Positions 46,803 through 55,990 of a stretch of 64,000 bases of DNA are shown here, in pieces (within the stretch, counting starts at the first letter, position 1; each line of letters begins with the position of its first letter). The notes beneath the pieces were generated by a model, which saw nothing but the letters and a program-made list of their open reading frames with translations, was not told the origin of the DNA and searched no databases. The stretch spans positions 1,669,198 through 1,733,197 of the forward strand of contig NZ_JARCHV010000001.1 of the NCBI RefSeq assembly GCF_028890485.2. The letters run 5' to 3'. A program made the translations under genes and the position numbers. This DNA comes from Planococcus sp. SK3692 (lineage in GTDB: Bacteria; Bacillota; Bacilli; Bacillales_A; Planococcaceae).

Positions 46803-46829
46803 CTATTTTTCGTTATTCTTATGACTGTG

Positions 46830-47015
46830 TTACAGTGCCAGGAACCAACGGAATAATTCCGATATGCCGGTATCGATCAATGCGAAGAAAAGAGCCATAA
46901 AGATGACCGTTGACAGGACGACGATTGTATAGCGCGTCAATTCCTTGCGTTTTGGCCAGCTGACTTTTCTCATTTCCGAAACGACATTTTTAAAGAAATC
47001 GCCAATGTTACCCAT
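46830..47015 (-). CDS. secE: Preprotein translocase subunit SecE
   Basis: 61 aa, the short single-span form found in Gram-positives: amphipathic VVSEMRKVSWPKRKELTRYT helix followed by one membrane segment (about 30-50). Clamps SecY. It follows rpmG by 59 nt. Confidence 0.97.
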   Translation of the reverse strand: MGNIGDFFKNVVSEMRKVSWPKRKELTRYTIVVLSTVIFMALFFALIDTGISELFRWFLAL

Positions 47016-47074
47016 TATCGTAAAAACCTCCGAATTTCAAAATCACTCTATATCGTCCGGCATTCACTGCAAGA

Positions 47075-47221
47075 TTATTTCGTTTGTTTATGCACGGTAT
47101 GCTCGTTGCAATGAGCACAGAATTTTTTGAGTTCCAAGCGTGTGCTTGAATCCGCTTTCGCGGGTACCGTATAGTTACGGGATGCACATTTCGAGCAGCT
47201 CAACACGATTTTTTTAGCCAT
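47075..47221 (-). CDS. rpmG: 50S ribosomal protein L33 (zinc type)
   Basis: 48 aa from the ATG at 47221 to a TAA at 47077-47075. Starts MAKKIVLSCSKCASRNYTV. Two C-x2-C pairs (C9/C12 and C36/C39) give the zinc-binding form. SD AAGGTGAG precedes. It sits between sigH and secE as in other Bacillales and has its own promoter. Confidence 0.95.
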   Translation of the reverse strand: MAKKIVLSCSKCASRNYTVPAKADSSTRLELKKFCAHCNEHTVHKQTK

Positions 47222-47255
47222 TATTCTCACCTTGCTCTATTTTACAGCTTTTTCA

Positions 47256-47284
47256 AGAGTATCATCATAAAAACTTGCTGTCAA
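47256..47284 (-). promoter_or_regulatory. Promoter of rpmG-secE-nusG
   Basis: Perfect TTGACA (47284-47279), 17-nt spacer, TACTCT (47261-47256) preceded by TGA, an extended -10 that compensates the weak hexamer. It lies just after the sigH stop. Confidence 0.75.
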
Positions 47285-47290
47285 TAGTAC

Positions 47291-47941
47291 TTACGAGGAC
47301 CGGCTTTCGCTCGCCTGCAGATGCCGCTCTAATTTCCGCTTGACCCGCTGCAAGGCATTGTCGATTGATTTTACATGCCGTTCCAGCTTTTCAGAAATTT
47401 CCTGATAAGACTGCCCATCGAGATATAGCGTCAGCACTTCACGTTCCAACTCACTCAGCACTTCATCCATTTTGCCTTCCATATAACGGAATTCTTCATT
47501 GTGGATCATCAGCTCTTCCGGATCGTCCGCCCCGCTTCCGGCGAGCACATCCATCAATGTGCGGTCCGACTCTTCATCGTAGATCGGCTTGTCGAGAGAG
47601 ACGTAGGAATTCAGCGGGATATGCTTCTGGCGAGTAGCTGTCTTGATCGCCGTGATGATCTGGCGGACGATGCATAGCTCCGCAAATGCGCGGAATGAAG
47701 ACAGTTTATCGCTCCTGAAGTCACGGATCGCTTTGTACAGGCCGATCATGCCTTCCTGTATGATATCTTCTTTATCTGCGCCAATGAGAAAATAGGAACG
47801 GGCTTTCATCCGCACAAACGGACGGAACTTGGTGATAAGAAAATCCAAGGCTTCCGTGTTGCCGCTATGGACCAGACCGACAAGTTCTTCATCTGCCAAT
47901 TCAGTAAAGTTACGGTTGCGAACTTGCTCAAAATTTTCCAC
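47291..47941 (-). CDS. sigH: RNA polymerase sigma-H factor (Spo0H)
   Basis: 216 aa from a GTG at 47941 with GGAGGG 8 nt upstream. Region 2 (DIIQEGMIGLYKAIRDFRSD; FAELCIVRQIITAIKTATRQ) and region 4 HTH (YLDGQSYQEISEKLERHVKS) are complete. In B. subtilis SigH drives the transition state, competence and early sporulation genes. Own promoter at 47979-48008. Confidence 0.95.
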   Translation of the reverse strand: MENFEQVRNRNFTELADEELVGLVHSGNTEALDFLITKFRPFVRMKARSYFLIGADKEDIIQEGMIGLYKAIRDFRSDKLSSFRAFAELCIVRQIITAIKTATRQKHIPLNSYVSLDKPIYDEESDRTLMDVLAGSGADDPEELMIHNEEFRYMEGKMDEVLSELEREVLTLYLDGQSYQEISEKLERHVKSIDNALQRVKRKLERHLQASESRSS

Positions 47942-47978
47942 GGGTGATCCCTCCGATTGGGTGAGCCTCGATATTTCC

Positions 47979-48008
47979 AGTATACAGGAAGAAAAAATTG
48001 AGCGTCAA
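47979..48008 (-). promoter_or_regulatory. Promoter of sigH
   Basis: TTGACG (48008-48003), 18-nt spacer, TATACT (47984-47979). It overlaps the end of yacP. Confidence 0.75.
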
Positions 48009-48012
48009 CAGT

Positions 48013-48522
48013 TCATTTAAGACCTCGTCGCCATTTTTCAAAAATTTCTGCCACTTCTCCTTCGAGTGGAATCTTGGAAATGGAGCGCTGCTCTTGGATC
48101 TCCCGCACTTTCTTCGCAATGCGCTTGTCAATTTCCTCCATCTCAATTTCCAGTTCACGCGCAGAAATGCGCAACGCCCCTTTAGCGAAAATCACCCATT
48201 GTTCGGTCGAGTCTGATGTAGCAACGTAAATTTGGTCGCGCCGGCTGTTCAGGCTGATTGCCAGCTTTTCAATCCGCTCATCGGCTGTCTCACTAGAACG
48301 GGTGAAGATCACTTCCACGTCGCTGTGCAGATTCTTTGCTTCGATGCCCGGTACGAGATGGGCATCGAAGACAATGATGACACGCCACCCTTTGAACCCT
48401 TGATATTCGGCCATCCGTTCGATGAGCCGGTCGCGCGCATCCGCCAGGCGTTCTTTCTTCAACGCTGTCAGTTCTGCCCAATCGCCAATGATGTTATAGC
48501 CATCTACCAGCAGAATATTCAT
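48013..48522 (-). CDS. yacP: NYN-domain ribonuclease YacP (Rae1)
   Basis: 169 aa from the ATG at 48522 (MNILLVDGYNIIGDWAELTA), only 4 nt after the rlmB stop. PIN-like NYN fold with acidic residues in LLVDGYN, IIVFDAHLV and ATSDSTEQ. The B. subtilis homologue Rae1 cleaves mRNA in the ribosomal A site. The C-terminal KVREIQEQRSISKIPLEGEV tail is basic and helical. Confidence 0.9.
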   Translation of the reverse strand: MNILLVDGYNIIGDWAELTALKKERLADARDRLIERMAEYQGFKGWRVIIVFDAHLVPGIEAKNLHSDVEVIFTRSSETADERIEKLAISLNSRRDQIYVATSDSTEQWVIFAKGALRISARELEIEMEEIDKRIAKKVREIQEQRSISKIPLEGEVAEIFEKWRRGLK

Positions 48523-48526
48523 GGCA

Positions 48527-49276
48527 TCACCCGAGTGGATGGCGCTTGCGATAGACTTCATACATCAACAAGCTCGCCGCCACCGACGCGTTCAGGGATG
48601 TTACATGTCCGACCATCGGCAATTGATAAAGGAAGTCGCATTTGTCGCGCAAGATGCGGCTCATGCCCTTGCCTTCGCTGCCGATGATGACAGCAAGCGG
48701 CAACGTGGCATCCATTCGCCGGTAATCGACCGACTCTTTAGCATCAGTGCCGGCAATCCACACGCCGCGCTTCTTCAATTCATCGACCGTTTGCGATAAA
48801 TTATTGACCCGCACAACCGGCACATGTTCAATCGCTCCGGTCGATGATTTGGCGACGACCCCGGTCAAGCCGACGGCACGGCGCTGCGGAATGATTAATC
48901 CATGGGCGCCAACCGCATCCGCTGTCCGCATGATCGACCCAAGATTATGCGGGTCTTCCAGCTCGTCTAGGATGAGGAAGAACGGATCTTCCTGCTTGTC
49001 CTGGGCTTTCGCAAACAATTCTTCGAGTTCCGCATAACGGTATGCGGCGACTGCTGCGGCAATTCCTTGATGATTCGTATCGGTCAGTCCGTCGATTTTC
49101 TTTTTCGGTACGAACTGCACCAGTACTTTCTGTTCTTTTGCCAATTGCAGAAGGTCTGCAATGCCTTTTTTCTGGACGCCTTCCGCAATCCAAATTTTAT
49201 TAATATCACGCTTGGCGCGCAGCGCTTCTAGCACCGGATTTTTGCCTCCGATGATTTCTGGCGTTTCCTCTGTCAT
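48527..49276 (-). CDS. rlmB: 23S rRNA (guanosine-2'-O-)-methyltransferase RlmB
   Basis: 249 aa SpoU/TrmH family (yacO in Bacillus). N-terminal L30e-like substrate-binding domain, then the knotted SAM domain with motif 1 DELEDPHNLGSIMRTADAVG, motif 2 VIGSEGKGMSR and motif 3 PMVGHVTSLNASVAASLLMY. It modifies G2251 (E. coli numbering) in homologues. Overlaps the mrnC stop by 4 nt. Confidence 0.93.
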   Translation of the reverse strand: MTEETPEIIGGKNPVLEALRAKRDINKIWIAEGVQKKGIADLLQLAKEQKVLVQFVPKKKIDGLTDTNHQGIAAAVAAYRYAELEELFAKAQDKQEDPFFLILDELEDPHNLGSIMRTADAVGAHGLIIPQRRAVGLTGVVAKSSTGAIEHVPVVRVNNLSQTVDELKKRGVWIAGTDAKESVDYRRMDATLPLAVIIGSEGKGMSRILRDKCDFLYQLPMVGHVTSLNASVAASLLMYEVYRKRHPLG

Positions 49277-49689
49277 TTGACCACTCCTCTCGGCTCTTCG
49301 GCGATGCTGATGGCATAATTGATCAATTCATCCAGCCGCTCCTGCTCTTCTTTTAAATACAACCAGCCGAGCACCGCTTCAAAAGCAGTACTGAAATTAT
49401 AAGTCTGGACATCGGTGTTTCTCGGCACCGAACCAGATTTCGCGTTGCGTCCTCGACGCATAATGGCAAGCTCTGTTTCGTTCAGCACCCCTTCATCGAC
49501 AAAGCGCTTCAAAATGAACGCTTGGGACTTCGCCGAAACGAATGCCGTCGATGACCGATGAAGAATGTTCGGCTTGACGCGGCCTGCGTGGAGCAAGTGT
49601 GCACGCACCGCTGTCTCGTAAACCGCATCCCCCATATAAGCGAGTGCCAAGGCATTCAATTGATCAACGTCTTGTTTTCTCAATACCAT
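49273..49689 (-). CDS. mrnC: Mini-ribonuclease III
   Basis: 138 aa RNase III catalytic domain without a dsRNA-binding domain. LALAYMGDAVYETAVRAHLL carries the catalytic acidic residues; LGWLYLKEEQERLDELINYA closes the fold. In B. subtilis it matures the ends of 23S rRNA. Follows cysS by 5 nt. Confidence 0.95.
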   Translation of the reverse strand: MVLRKQDVDQLNALALAYMGDAVYETAVRAHLLHAGRVKPNILHRSSTAFVSAKSQAFILKRFVDEGVLNETELAIMRRGRNAKSGSVPRNTDVQTYNFSTAFEAVLGWLYLKEEQERLDELINYAISIAEEPRGVVK

Positions 49690-49694
49690 GCGAC

Positions 49695-51092
49695 TTAGCC
49701 TCTCTTCCAGCGCGTGCCTTGCGCTGTGTCTTCTAAAATGATGTTCTGTTCTTTCAGTTGGTCGCGGATTTCATCCGAACGTGCGAAATCACGGTTTTTG
49801 CGCGCTTCGATGCGTTCTTCCAATAGGGCTTCGATTTCCGCATCCAAAAGTTCAGATTGCGCGAACGGCAAGCCAAGAACTTCCGCCAACTCATCAAACA
49901 CATCCACGAAGGCTTGAAGAACCAGCTCAGCCGTCTGTTTCTCAAGCAAGTACGTATTCGCAAGTTTCGACAGGTCGAACAACTTCGATATGGCATTCGC
50001 CGTGTTGAAGTCATCATCCATCGTTTCAATGAATTCCTTTTTGATCGAGTCAATTTTAGACAACCAAATATCGTTATGGTCGCCAAGGCCCGCCGAATTC
50101 TCCAAGCGGTGTTTGACATTGCCATAGGCAGTGCGGATACGCTCCATCCCAGCTTGTGCGTCTTCTACCAATCCTTTGGAGTAATTGATCGGATGACGGT
50201 AATGAACTGACAGCATAAAGAGGCGCAATACTTGCGGGTCGAGTTCTTTTAAAATGTCATTGACCAGCACGAAGTTATTCAACGACTTGGACATTTTTTC
50301 GTTTTCAATATTGATATACCCGTTATGCATCCAATAACGCGCAAACTGCTTGCCCGTATAAGCTTCCGATTGGGCGATTTCATTTTCATGGTGCGGGAAA
50401 GTCAGATCCTGCCCGCCGGCATGGATGTCGATTGTATCGCCGAGGTGTTCTCTTGCCATGACCGAGCACTCTATGTGCCAGCCTGGGCGTCCTTTGCCCC
50501 ATGGGCTTTCCCAGGAAATTTCACCAGGCTTTGCCGCTTTCCATAACACGAAATCCAAGGCATCCTGCTTTTTATCCCCTGCTTCGATACGAGCACCGAT
50601 TTTGAGTTCATCCACTGATTGATGGGATAATTTGCCATAACCGTCGAACTTACGCGTATGGTAATAAACATCGCCTTGTGATTCATATGCATAGCCTTTT
50701 TCGATAAGCGCTTCGATAAACGCCACGATTTGCGGCATATGCCCCGTGACACGCGGATGGACATCCGCTTCTGCGCAGCCGAGTGCTTTCGTGTTGTCGA
50801 AATATGCCTTGATAAAGCGTTCCGCAATTTCCGGCACTTCCTCGCCGAGTTCATTTGCCGCTTTGATCAATTTATCGTCGACATCCGTGAAATTCGATAC
50901 GTATTTCACATCGTAGCCGCGGTATTCCAAATAACGACGCACCGTATCATACACGATGACCGGGCGTGCGTTGCCGATATGGATGTAGTTGTAAACAGTC
51001 GGCCCGCACACATACATTTTCACTTTGCCTTCTTCAAGCGGCACGAATGCTTCTTTTTGGCGCGTCAATGAATTAAAAATCTGGATACTCAT
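49695..51092 (-). CDS. cysS: Cysteinyl-tRNA synthetase
   Basis: 465 aa class I synthetase. HIGH-type [17 protein letters not shown] (about residues 34-50), zinc ligands in [16 protein letters not shown] and HHENE, and KMSKS in [11 protein letters not shown]. The start overlaps the cysE stop by 4 nt. Expression is set by the cysteine T-box upstream of cysE. Confidence 0.98.
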   Translation of the reverse strand: MSIQIFNSLTRQKEAFVPLEEGKVKMYVCGPTVYNYIHIGNARPVIVYDTVRRYLEYRGYDVKYVSNFTDVDDKLIKAANELGEEVPEIAERFIKAYFDNTKALGCAEADVHPRVTGHMPQIVAFIEALIEKGYAYESQGDVYYHTRKFDGYGKLSHQSVDELKIGARIEAGDKKQDALDFVLWKAAKPGEISWESPWGKGRPGWHIECSVMAREHLGDTIDIHAGGQDLTFPHHENEIAQSEAYTGKQFARYWMHNGYINIENEKMSKSLNNFVLVNDILKELDPQVLRLFMLSVHYRHPINYSKGLVEDAQAGMERIRTAYGNVKHRLENSAGLGDHNDIWLSKIDSIKKEFIETMDDDFNTANAISKLFDLSKLANTYLLEKQTAELVLQAFVDVFDELAEVLGLPFAQSELLDAEIEALLEERIEARKNRDFARSDEIRDQLKEQNIILEDTAQGTRWKRG

Positions 51093-51763
51093 AATAACTT
51101 CCCTTCTTCCTGCTGCTGGTTATTTTCTCTTTTCAATTGTTCCACTTCACGCTGCAAGGCGGCGATTTTCATTTCCATGCCATCGCATTTATCCATGACC
51201 GGATCTGGCATATTCTGGTGGTTCAAGTCTCTGTTTTTTACTTTGACACCGTCCTGGATGACGACTTTTCCGGGGATGCCGACGACTGTCGAATTCGGCG
51301 GCACGTCTTTCAAGACGACCGAACCCGCTCCAACCTTGGAGTTTTCACCGACCGTAATCGAGCCGAGCACTTTTGCACCGGTCGCGACCAGCACATTATC
51401 TGCGAGTGTCGGATGGCGTTTCCCACGCTCCTTGCCCGTTCCTCCGAGAGTGACGCCTTGGTAGAGCGTCACATCGTTGCCGATTTCACAGGTTTCCCCG
51501 ACGACGACACCCATGCCATGGTCGATAAACAAACGACGACCAATGACCGCACCCGGATGGATTTCAATCCCTGTGAAAAAGCGGCTGATTTGCGAAATCG
51601 CCCGCGCGATAAAAAACAGCTTCTTCTTGAAGAAGAAATGCGCCAAACGATGGGCCCAGATGGCGTGCAGCCCGGCATACGTCAGCACCACTTCGAAATA
51701 ACTGCGAGCGGCAGGGTCCTGTTCAAAAATAACATCAATATCTTCTTTCAGTAATTTCCACAT
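51089..51763 (-). CDS. cysE: Serine O-acetyltransferase
   Basis: 224 aa from the ATG at 51763 ([20 protein letters not shown]) behind AAAGGAGAAAG; the frame extends 15 codons into the T-box terminator and is not used there. Left-handed beta helix with catalytic region [20 protein letters not shown] and [18 protein letters not shown]. Makes O-acetylserine for cysteine synthesis. The tail after residue 190 is coiled-coil-like. Confidence 0.97.
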   Translation of the reverse strand: MWKLLKEDIDVIFEQDPAARSYFEVVLTYAGLHAIWAHRLAHFFFKKKLFFIARAISQISRFFTGIEIHPGAVIGRRLFIDHGMGVVVGETCEIGNDVTLYQGVTLGGTGKERGKRHPTLADNVLVATGAKVLGSITVGENSKVGAGSVVLKDVPPNSTVVGIPGKVVIQDGVKVKNRDLNHQNMPDPVMDKCDGMEMKIAALQREVEQLKRENNQQQEEGKLL

Positions 51764-51784
51764 TTGGCTTTCTCCTTTCTGTTC

Positions 51785-52034
51785 CAATATAAAAAGCGCC
51801 CCTGTCAATTGCTTGACAGAGACGCTTTCCCGCGCGGTTCCACTCTGATTAAAAGGACATGTCCTTTTCTCTCGAAGCCTTTAACGCAGGCAAACGTCTG
51901 GTCTACTCATTTCGACTCAGCACTCGGGGAGGCATTTCAGGAGCGCAGCGGCACAGGTCACTTACAGCCGGTGATGACCCTCTCTTTGGAGCATGCTTTC
52001 CTTACTTCTTCCCGTCAACGTTTTGATAATTGGT
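51785..52034 (-). promoter_or_regulatory. T-box leader of cysE-cysS, specifier TGC (Cys)
   Basis: The 309-nt gap between gltX and cysE. Seen: Stem I start GACGGGAAGAAGTAA, AGAGAGGG, specifier loop with codon TGC at 51934-51932 (context GAAATGCCTCC), the T-box GAGTGGAACCGCG (51846-51834) and a terminator stem AAGCGTC...GGCGCTT (51791-51828) followed by a T-run. tRNA-Cys-dependent antitermination at this site is established for B. subtilis gltX-cysES. Confidence 0.95.
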
Positions 52035-52040
52035 AAATTC

Positions 52041-52068
52041 ATTGTACACGCTTATGCGCATAAGTCAA
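52041..52068 (-). promoter_or_regulatory. Promoter of the cysES T-box transcript
   Basis: TTGACT (52068-52063), 16-nt spacer, TACAAT (52046-52041). The spacer holds a perfect 14-bp palindrome CTTATGCGCATAAG (52051-52064), a possible operator. It overlaps the gltX end by only a few bases. Confidence 0.75.
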
Positions 52069-52072
52069 AACT

Positions 52073-53536
52073 TTATGCCCCTGCGTATTGGCCGACGCGC
52101 GCAATCGCTTTGTCCTTGCCAAGTAGCGCAATCGCATCCGGCAATTCTGGTCCGTGTGTTTGGCCTGTCGTCACGACGCGGATCGGCATGAAGAGGTTTT
52201 TCCCTTTATGGCCAGTCGCTTTTTGCACCGCTTTGATCGCGGATTTGATTTCAGCTGGCTCGAATGCCTCAAGTGACGCCAATTGCTCCTTGAAAGCAGC
52301 CATGACTTCCGGTACCTGCTCGCCGCTCAAGACTTCTTTTTCGGCTTCGCCGTAATGAAGGTCATCAGCGAAGAACAAATCGGACAATTCGACGATTTCT
52401 GCGCCGAAGCTCAATTGATCATGGTACAAGGCGATCAATTTCTCTGCCCACTGTGCTTGTTCTTCGGATAATTCCTCCGGCAATTTGCCCGCTTTTTGAA
52501 GATGCGGCAACGCCAGCCCAACAACTTGTTCAAGTGACATTTGCTTGATGTATTGGTTGTTCATCCATGTCAATTTCTGCTTATCGAACATCGACGGCGA
52601 CTTCGACAAACGCTCGGTGTCGAAAATGCGAATCAATTCTTCTTTCGAGAAGATCTCCTCTTCGCCTTCTGGAGACCAGCCGAGCAGCGCAAAGAAGTTA
52701 AACAGCGCTTCCGGAATATAGCCAAGGTCTTTGTACTGGGAGATAAACTGGATAATCGACTCATCGCGCTTCGATAGCTTCTTGCGGTCTTCATTGACGA
52801 TCAAGGTCATGTGTCCGTAAGTTGGGTGATCCCAACCAAACGAATCGTAGACCATTTGCTGTTTCGGTGTATTCGACAAATGCTCTTCCCCGCGGAACAC
52901 GTGGGTGATCTTCATCAAATGGTCATCGATGACCACTGCGAAGTTATACGTCGGAATGCCGTTCGTCTTGACGACGACCCAGTCGCCGACATCTTTTGAT
53001 TCGAATGAAATCTCGCCGCGCACCATGTCATCGAATTTATACGTGACATCCGCCGGCACTTTCATGCGAAGGGAATAGGTCTCGCCAGCCGCTTCTTTTT
53101 CAGCCACTTCTTCGGCCGTCAAATTGCGGCAAGTCCCGCTGTACTGAGGTGCCGCAACACCAGAGGCACGTTGGGCTTCACGTTCTTTCTCGAGCGTATC
53201 CGGTGTGCAGAAACATTTGTAGATATCGCCTTTTTCCAATAGCTCATCGGCATATTTTTTGTAAATATCCAAGCGCTCCATCTGGCGGTACGGGCCGTAT
53301 TCCCCGCCCACGTCAATTGACTCGTCGTGCTCGATGCCAAGCCATTTCAAGTTGTCGATCTGGGACATGACGCCCGTTTCAATATTGCGGGCGGTATCCG
53401 TGTCTTCGATACGAATGATAAATTTGCCATTCATATGGCGTGCATATAAATAATTAAATAGCGCTGTGCGGGCTCCGCCGATATGTAAGTGTCCAGTCGG
53501 GCTCGGTGCATAGCGTACGCGTACTTCTTGTGTCAT
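52073..53536 (-). CDS. gltX: Glutamyl-tRNA synthetase
   Basis: 487 aa class I synthetase. HIGH-type [20 protein letters not shown] near the N-terminus and KMSKS-type [10 protein letters not shown]. Non-discriminating use for tRNA-Gln (with GatCAB) is usual in Bacillales but cannot be read from the sequence. Followed by the Cys T-box; preceded by ispF at 42 nt. Confidence 0.98.
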   Translation of the reverse strand: MTQEVRVRYAPSPTGHLHIGGARTALFNYLYARHMNGKFIIRIEDTDTARNIETGVMSQIDNLKWLGIEHDESIDVGGEYGPYRQMERLDIYKKYADELLEKGDIYKCFCTPDTLEKEREAQRASGVAAPQYSGTCRNLTAEEVAEKEAAGETYSLRMKVPADVTYKFDDMVRGEISFESKDVGDWVVVKTNGIPTYNFAVVIDDHLMKITHVFRGEEHLSNTPKQQMVYDSFGWDHPTYGHMTLIVNEDRKKLSKRDESIIQFISQYKDLGYIPEALFNFFALLGWSPEGEEEIFSKEELIRIFDTERLSKSPSMFDKQKLTWMNNQYIKQMSLEQVVGLALPHLQKAGKLPEELSEEQAQWAEKLIALYHDQLSFGAEIVELSDLFFADDLHYGEAEKEVLSGEQVPEVMAAFKEQLASLEAFEPAEIKSAIKAVQKATGHKGKNLFMPIRVVTTGQTHGPELPDAIALLGKDKAIARVGQYAGA

Positions 53537-53578
53537 TTGATTTCCTCCTAAAATTGCCTTAATCCTTTAGTTATTCTA

Positions 53579-54082
53579 TCACTCCGGGACGTCTAGCGAA
53601 AGCGGGCGCTGATTGAGTAGAATGACCGCGAGTGCCGCGATTCCCTCTTCCCGGCCGGTAAAGCCGAGGTGTTCAGACGTCGTCGCTTTGACGTTCACTT
53701 GTGAAATATCCGCTTCCAATAGCTCAGCAATCGACTCGCGCATTTGCTGAATATAAGGTGCAAGTTTCGGTTTTTGCGCAATGACCGTGCAATCGACATT
53801 GCCAAGCTCATAGCCCTGTTCTTTTACATGCTCCCAAATATGCGTCAGCAATTTCTTCGAATCGGCATCTTTAAATTCTGGGTCTGTATCCGGGAAATGT
53901 TTGCCGATATCTCCCCCACCGATCGCACCAAGTGCTGCGTCCGTGATCGTATGCAATAACACATCCGCATCCGAATGGCCGAGAAGCCCACGGTCGTGTT
54001 CGATTTCAACGCCGCCTAAAATAAACGGGCGCCCTTCTGCCAATTGATGCACATCGTACCCTTGTCCAATTCGTATCATCAT
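53579..54082 (-). CDS. ispF: 2-C-methyl-D-erythritol 2,4-cyclodiphosphate synthase
   Basis: 167 aa. [11 protein letters not shown] carries the zinc-binding Asp and His, [20 protein letters not shown] the further ligands; [20 protein letters not shown] closes the family pattern. MEP-pathway step 5. The ATG at 54082 overlaps the ispD stop (TAATG); a second ATG 3 nt later has better SD spacing. Confidence 0.97.
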   Translation of the reverse strand: MMIRIGQGYDVHQLAEGRPFILGGVEIEHDRGLLGHSDADVLLHTITDAALGAIGGGDIGKHFPDTDPEFKDADSKKLLTHIWEHVKEQGYELGNVDCTVIAQKPKLAPYIQQMRESIAELLEADISQVNVKATTSEHLGFTGREEGIAALAVILLNQRPLSLDVPE

Positions 54083-54783
54083 TATTCCTCCTGTAATCGA
54101 CTCGCAAGAATCGCTTTTCCATAAATCAAATCATCCGGTGTTGTCATCTTAACGTTGTCGTACGTGCTTTCGACAATCTGTACCGGATGCCCCATACGTT
54201 CCACAAGCATGGCTTCGTCCGTTCCGAGAAACCCGTCGACTTTTGCCCGGTGCGCCGCCTCCATTAACAGTTCATAACGGAAAGCCTGAGGCGTCTGGAT
54301 CATCCACAGCTCCGCGCGATTTACCGTTTCGGTAATGACACTTTCGCGTACTTTTTTGATCGTGTCTTTTACCGGCACGCCGGCAATCGCAGCACCGGAT
54401 TCATTGGCCTGCTCCACCAATTCGCGAATGACTGTAGGGCTGATGAACGGCCGCGCAGCATCATGCACAAGCACGACTTCACACTGCCCGGCAGCCATCT
54501 CAAGGCCCGCACGCACGCTATCCTGGCGCTCAGCACCTCCTGTCGCATAGCCTTTAACCTTCTTGATTCTATATCGCTCGACATACGCTTCAATCAGCTC
54601 GCGCTCATCTTCTTTGACCGCAAGCCACATGCCTTCGCAATCCGGGTCCCGGTCGAAAACTTCCAATGTATAAATGAAGATCGGTTTACCGGAGAGTTCG
54701 AGCAATAATTTATTGCGGTCGGCTTTCATTCGTTTCCCACTGCCGGCAGCAGGCAATACGACTGTATATTTCATGACAGACAT
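54082..54783 (-). CDS. ispD: 2-C-methyl-D-erythritol 4-phosphate cytidylyltransferase
   Basis: 233 aa. Nucleotide-binding [36 protein letters not shown] and [12 protein letters not shown]. Transfers CMP from CTP to methylerythritol phosphate. Coupled with ispF and only 3 nt after yacL. It indicates that isoprenoids are made by the MEP pathway. Confidence 0.97.
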   Translation of the reverse strand: MSVMKYTVVLPAAGSGKRMKADRNKLLLELSGKPIFIYTLEVFDRDPDCEGMWLAVKEDERELIEAYVERYRIKKVKGYATGGAERQDSVRAGLEMAAGQCEVVLVHDAARPFISPTVIRELVEQANESGAAIAGVPVKDTIKKVRESVITETVNRAELWMIQTPQAFRYELLMEAAHRAKVDGFLGTDEAMLVERMGHPVQIVESTYDNVKMTTPDDLIYGKAILASRLQEE

Positions 54784-54786
54784 CCT

Positions 54787-55887
54787 TTATTTTTTTGATC
54801 CATTTTTCTTCACAGCCAGACCTTTAGGCTTGGCAAAAATCATCCGTCCTGCAGAAGTCTGCAATACGCTCGTCACCACGACATCGATCGCTTCGCCAAT
54901 ATGACCTTTTCCTTCTTCAATGACAATCATTGTGCCATCGTCCAAATACGCGACTCCTTGATTTTGCTCTTTGCCATCTTTAATGACGACCACATGCATT
55001 TCCTCGCCTGGTATAACAACCGGCTTCACCGCATTGGCAAGGTCATTGATATTTAAGACCGGCACATTATGGAGCTCACACACTTTATTCAAATTAAAAT
55101 CATTCGTCACAACTTTTCCGCCCATCTTCTGGGCTGCGCGCATGAGCTTCATATCGACTTCAGCCGCATCGCCAAAGTCCTCTTCCGTAATCATGATCGC
55201 CCCGACGCGCTCTGTCTGCAGGCGCTTCAAAATATCAAGCCCCCGCCTGCCGCGCGTGCGCTTCAAGGTGTCGGATGAATCCGCAATGTGCTGAAGTTCT
55301 GCAATGACAAATTGCGGTACGACAAAAATCCCTTCCATAAAGCCGGTCTCTGAAATATCCGCGATCCGCCCATCGATGATGACACTCGTATCGAGCAATT
55401 TATACACTGATTTTTCCACCGGTTCATCTTCCGGCTTTTTGCCACCTGCTAACTTCGCAGGCGTAAGCATCCCCGTCAGTTCATCACGTTTTTGGAAACC
55501 TACCTGGAATCCTAGATAACCGAGAACAACGGAAAGAATGATTGGAGCCACTGTCGCAATTAACGGCACATCAATGGTATTCAAAGCAAAGCCGACCAAA
55601 AAGGCAACCACCAAGCCAATAATCAGACCGATTGTGCCGAACAATAAATCTGCTGTCGGGGCATGGAGCAATTTGTTCTCCATCCATTTCATGAAATGGA
55701 CAATCGAATCGACGAACAATAAGGATAATACATAAAAAATCGCAGCACCGATAATGGCAGCGACATACGGGTTGTTGATCCATGGATTATTAGAGATAGA
55801 AATAAGTTCAAAAGCATATGGTAAAAACAAGATTCCAACCGTAGCGCCCACTAATAGAAATAATAGCTGAATAATTTTCCGAAGCAT
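54787..55887 (-). CDS. yacL: PIN/TRAM-domain membrane protein YacL
   Basis: 366 aa. Four hydrophobic segments in the first 140 residues, then a PIN domain (KLLDTSVIIDGRIADISETG; RGRRGLDILKRLQTE; KVVTNDFNLNKVC) and a C-terminal TRAM domain (MIVIEEGKGHIGEAIDVVVT). The acidic PIN residues are intact, implying RNase activity, but substrate and role are not known. It follows radA directly; disA, which sits between them in B. subtilis, is absent. Confidence 0.9.
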   Translation of the reverse strand: MLRKIIQLLFLLVGATVGILFLPYAFELISISNNPWINNPYVAAIIGAAIFYVLSLLFVDSIVHFMKWMENKLLHAPTADLLFGTIGLIIGLVVAFLVGFALNTIDVPLIATVAPIILSVVLGYLGFQVGFQKRDELTGMLTPAKLAGGKKPEDEPVEKSVYKLLDTSVIIDGRIADISETGFMEGIFVVPQFVIAELQHIADSSDTLKRTRGRRGLDILKRLQTERVGAIMITEEDFGDAAEVDMKLMRAAQKMGGKVVTNDFNLNKVCELHNVPVLNINDLANAVKPVVIPGEEMHVVVIKDGKEQNQGVAYLDDGTMIVIEEGKGHIGEAIDVVVTSVLQTSAGRMIFAKPKGLAVKKNGSKK

Positions 55888-55909
55888 CTATTCCACCTCC
55901 TCCTCTTGA

Positions 55910-55940
55910 TATTATACACGTTTTAATTATGAAACTCTCT
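55910..55940 (-). promoter_or_regulatory. Possible promoter of yacL
   Basis: A perfect TATAAT stands about 25 nt before the yacL ATG on the minus strand and beyond the radA terminator; no good -35 at 16-18 nt was found, so support is partial. Confidence 0.4.
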
Positions 55941-55966
55941 GCATAGCCTTGCCCCTGCAGCAATAG

Positions 55967-55990
55967 AAAAAAAAGAGGCATCTCTGCCCC
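55967..55990 (-). terminator. Terminator after radA
   Basis: GGGGCA-GAGA-TGCCTC hairpin starting right at the radA stop, followed by T8 on the minus strand. Confidence 0.85.
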
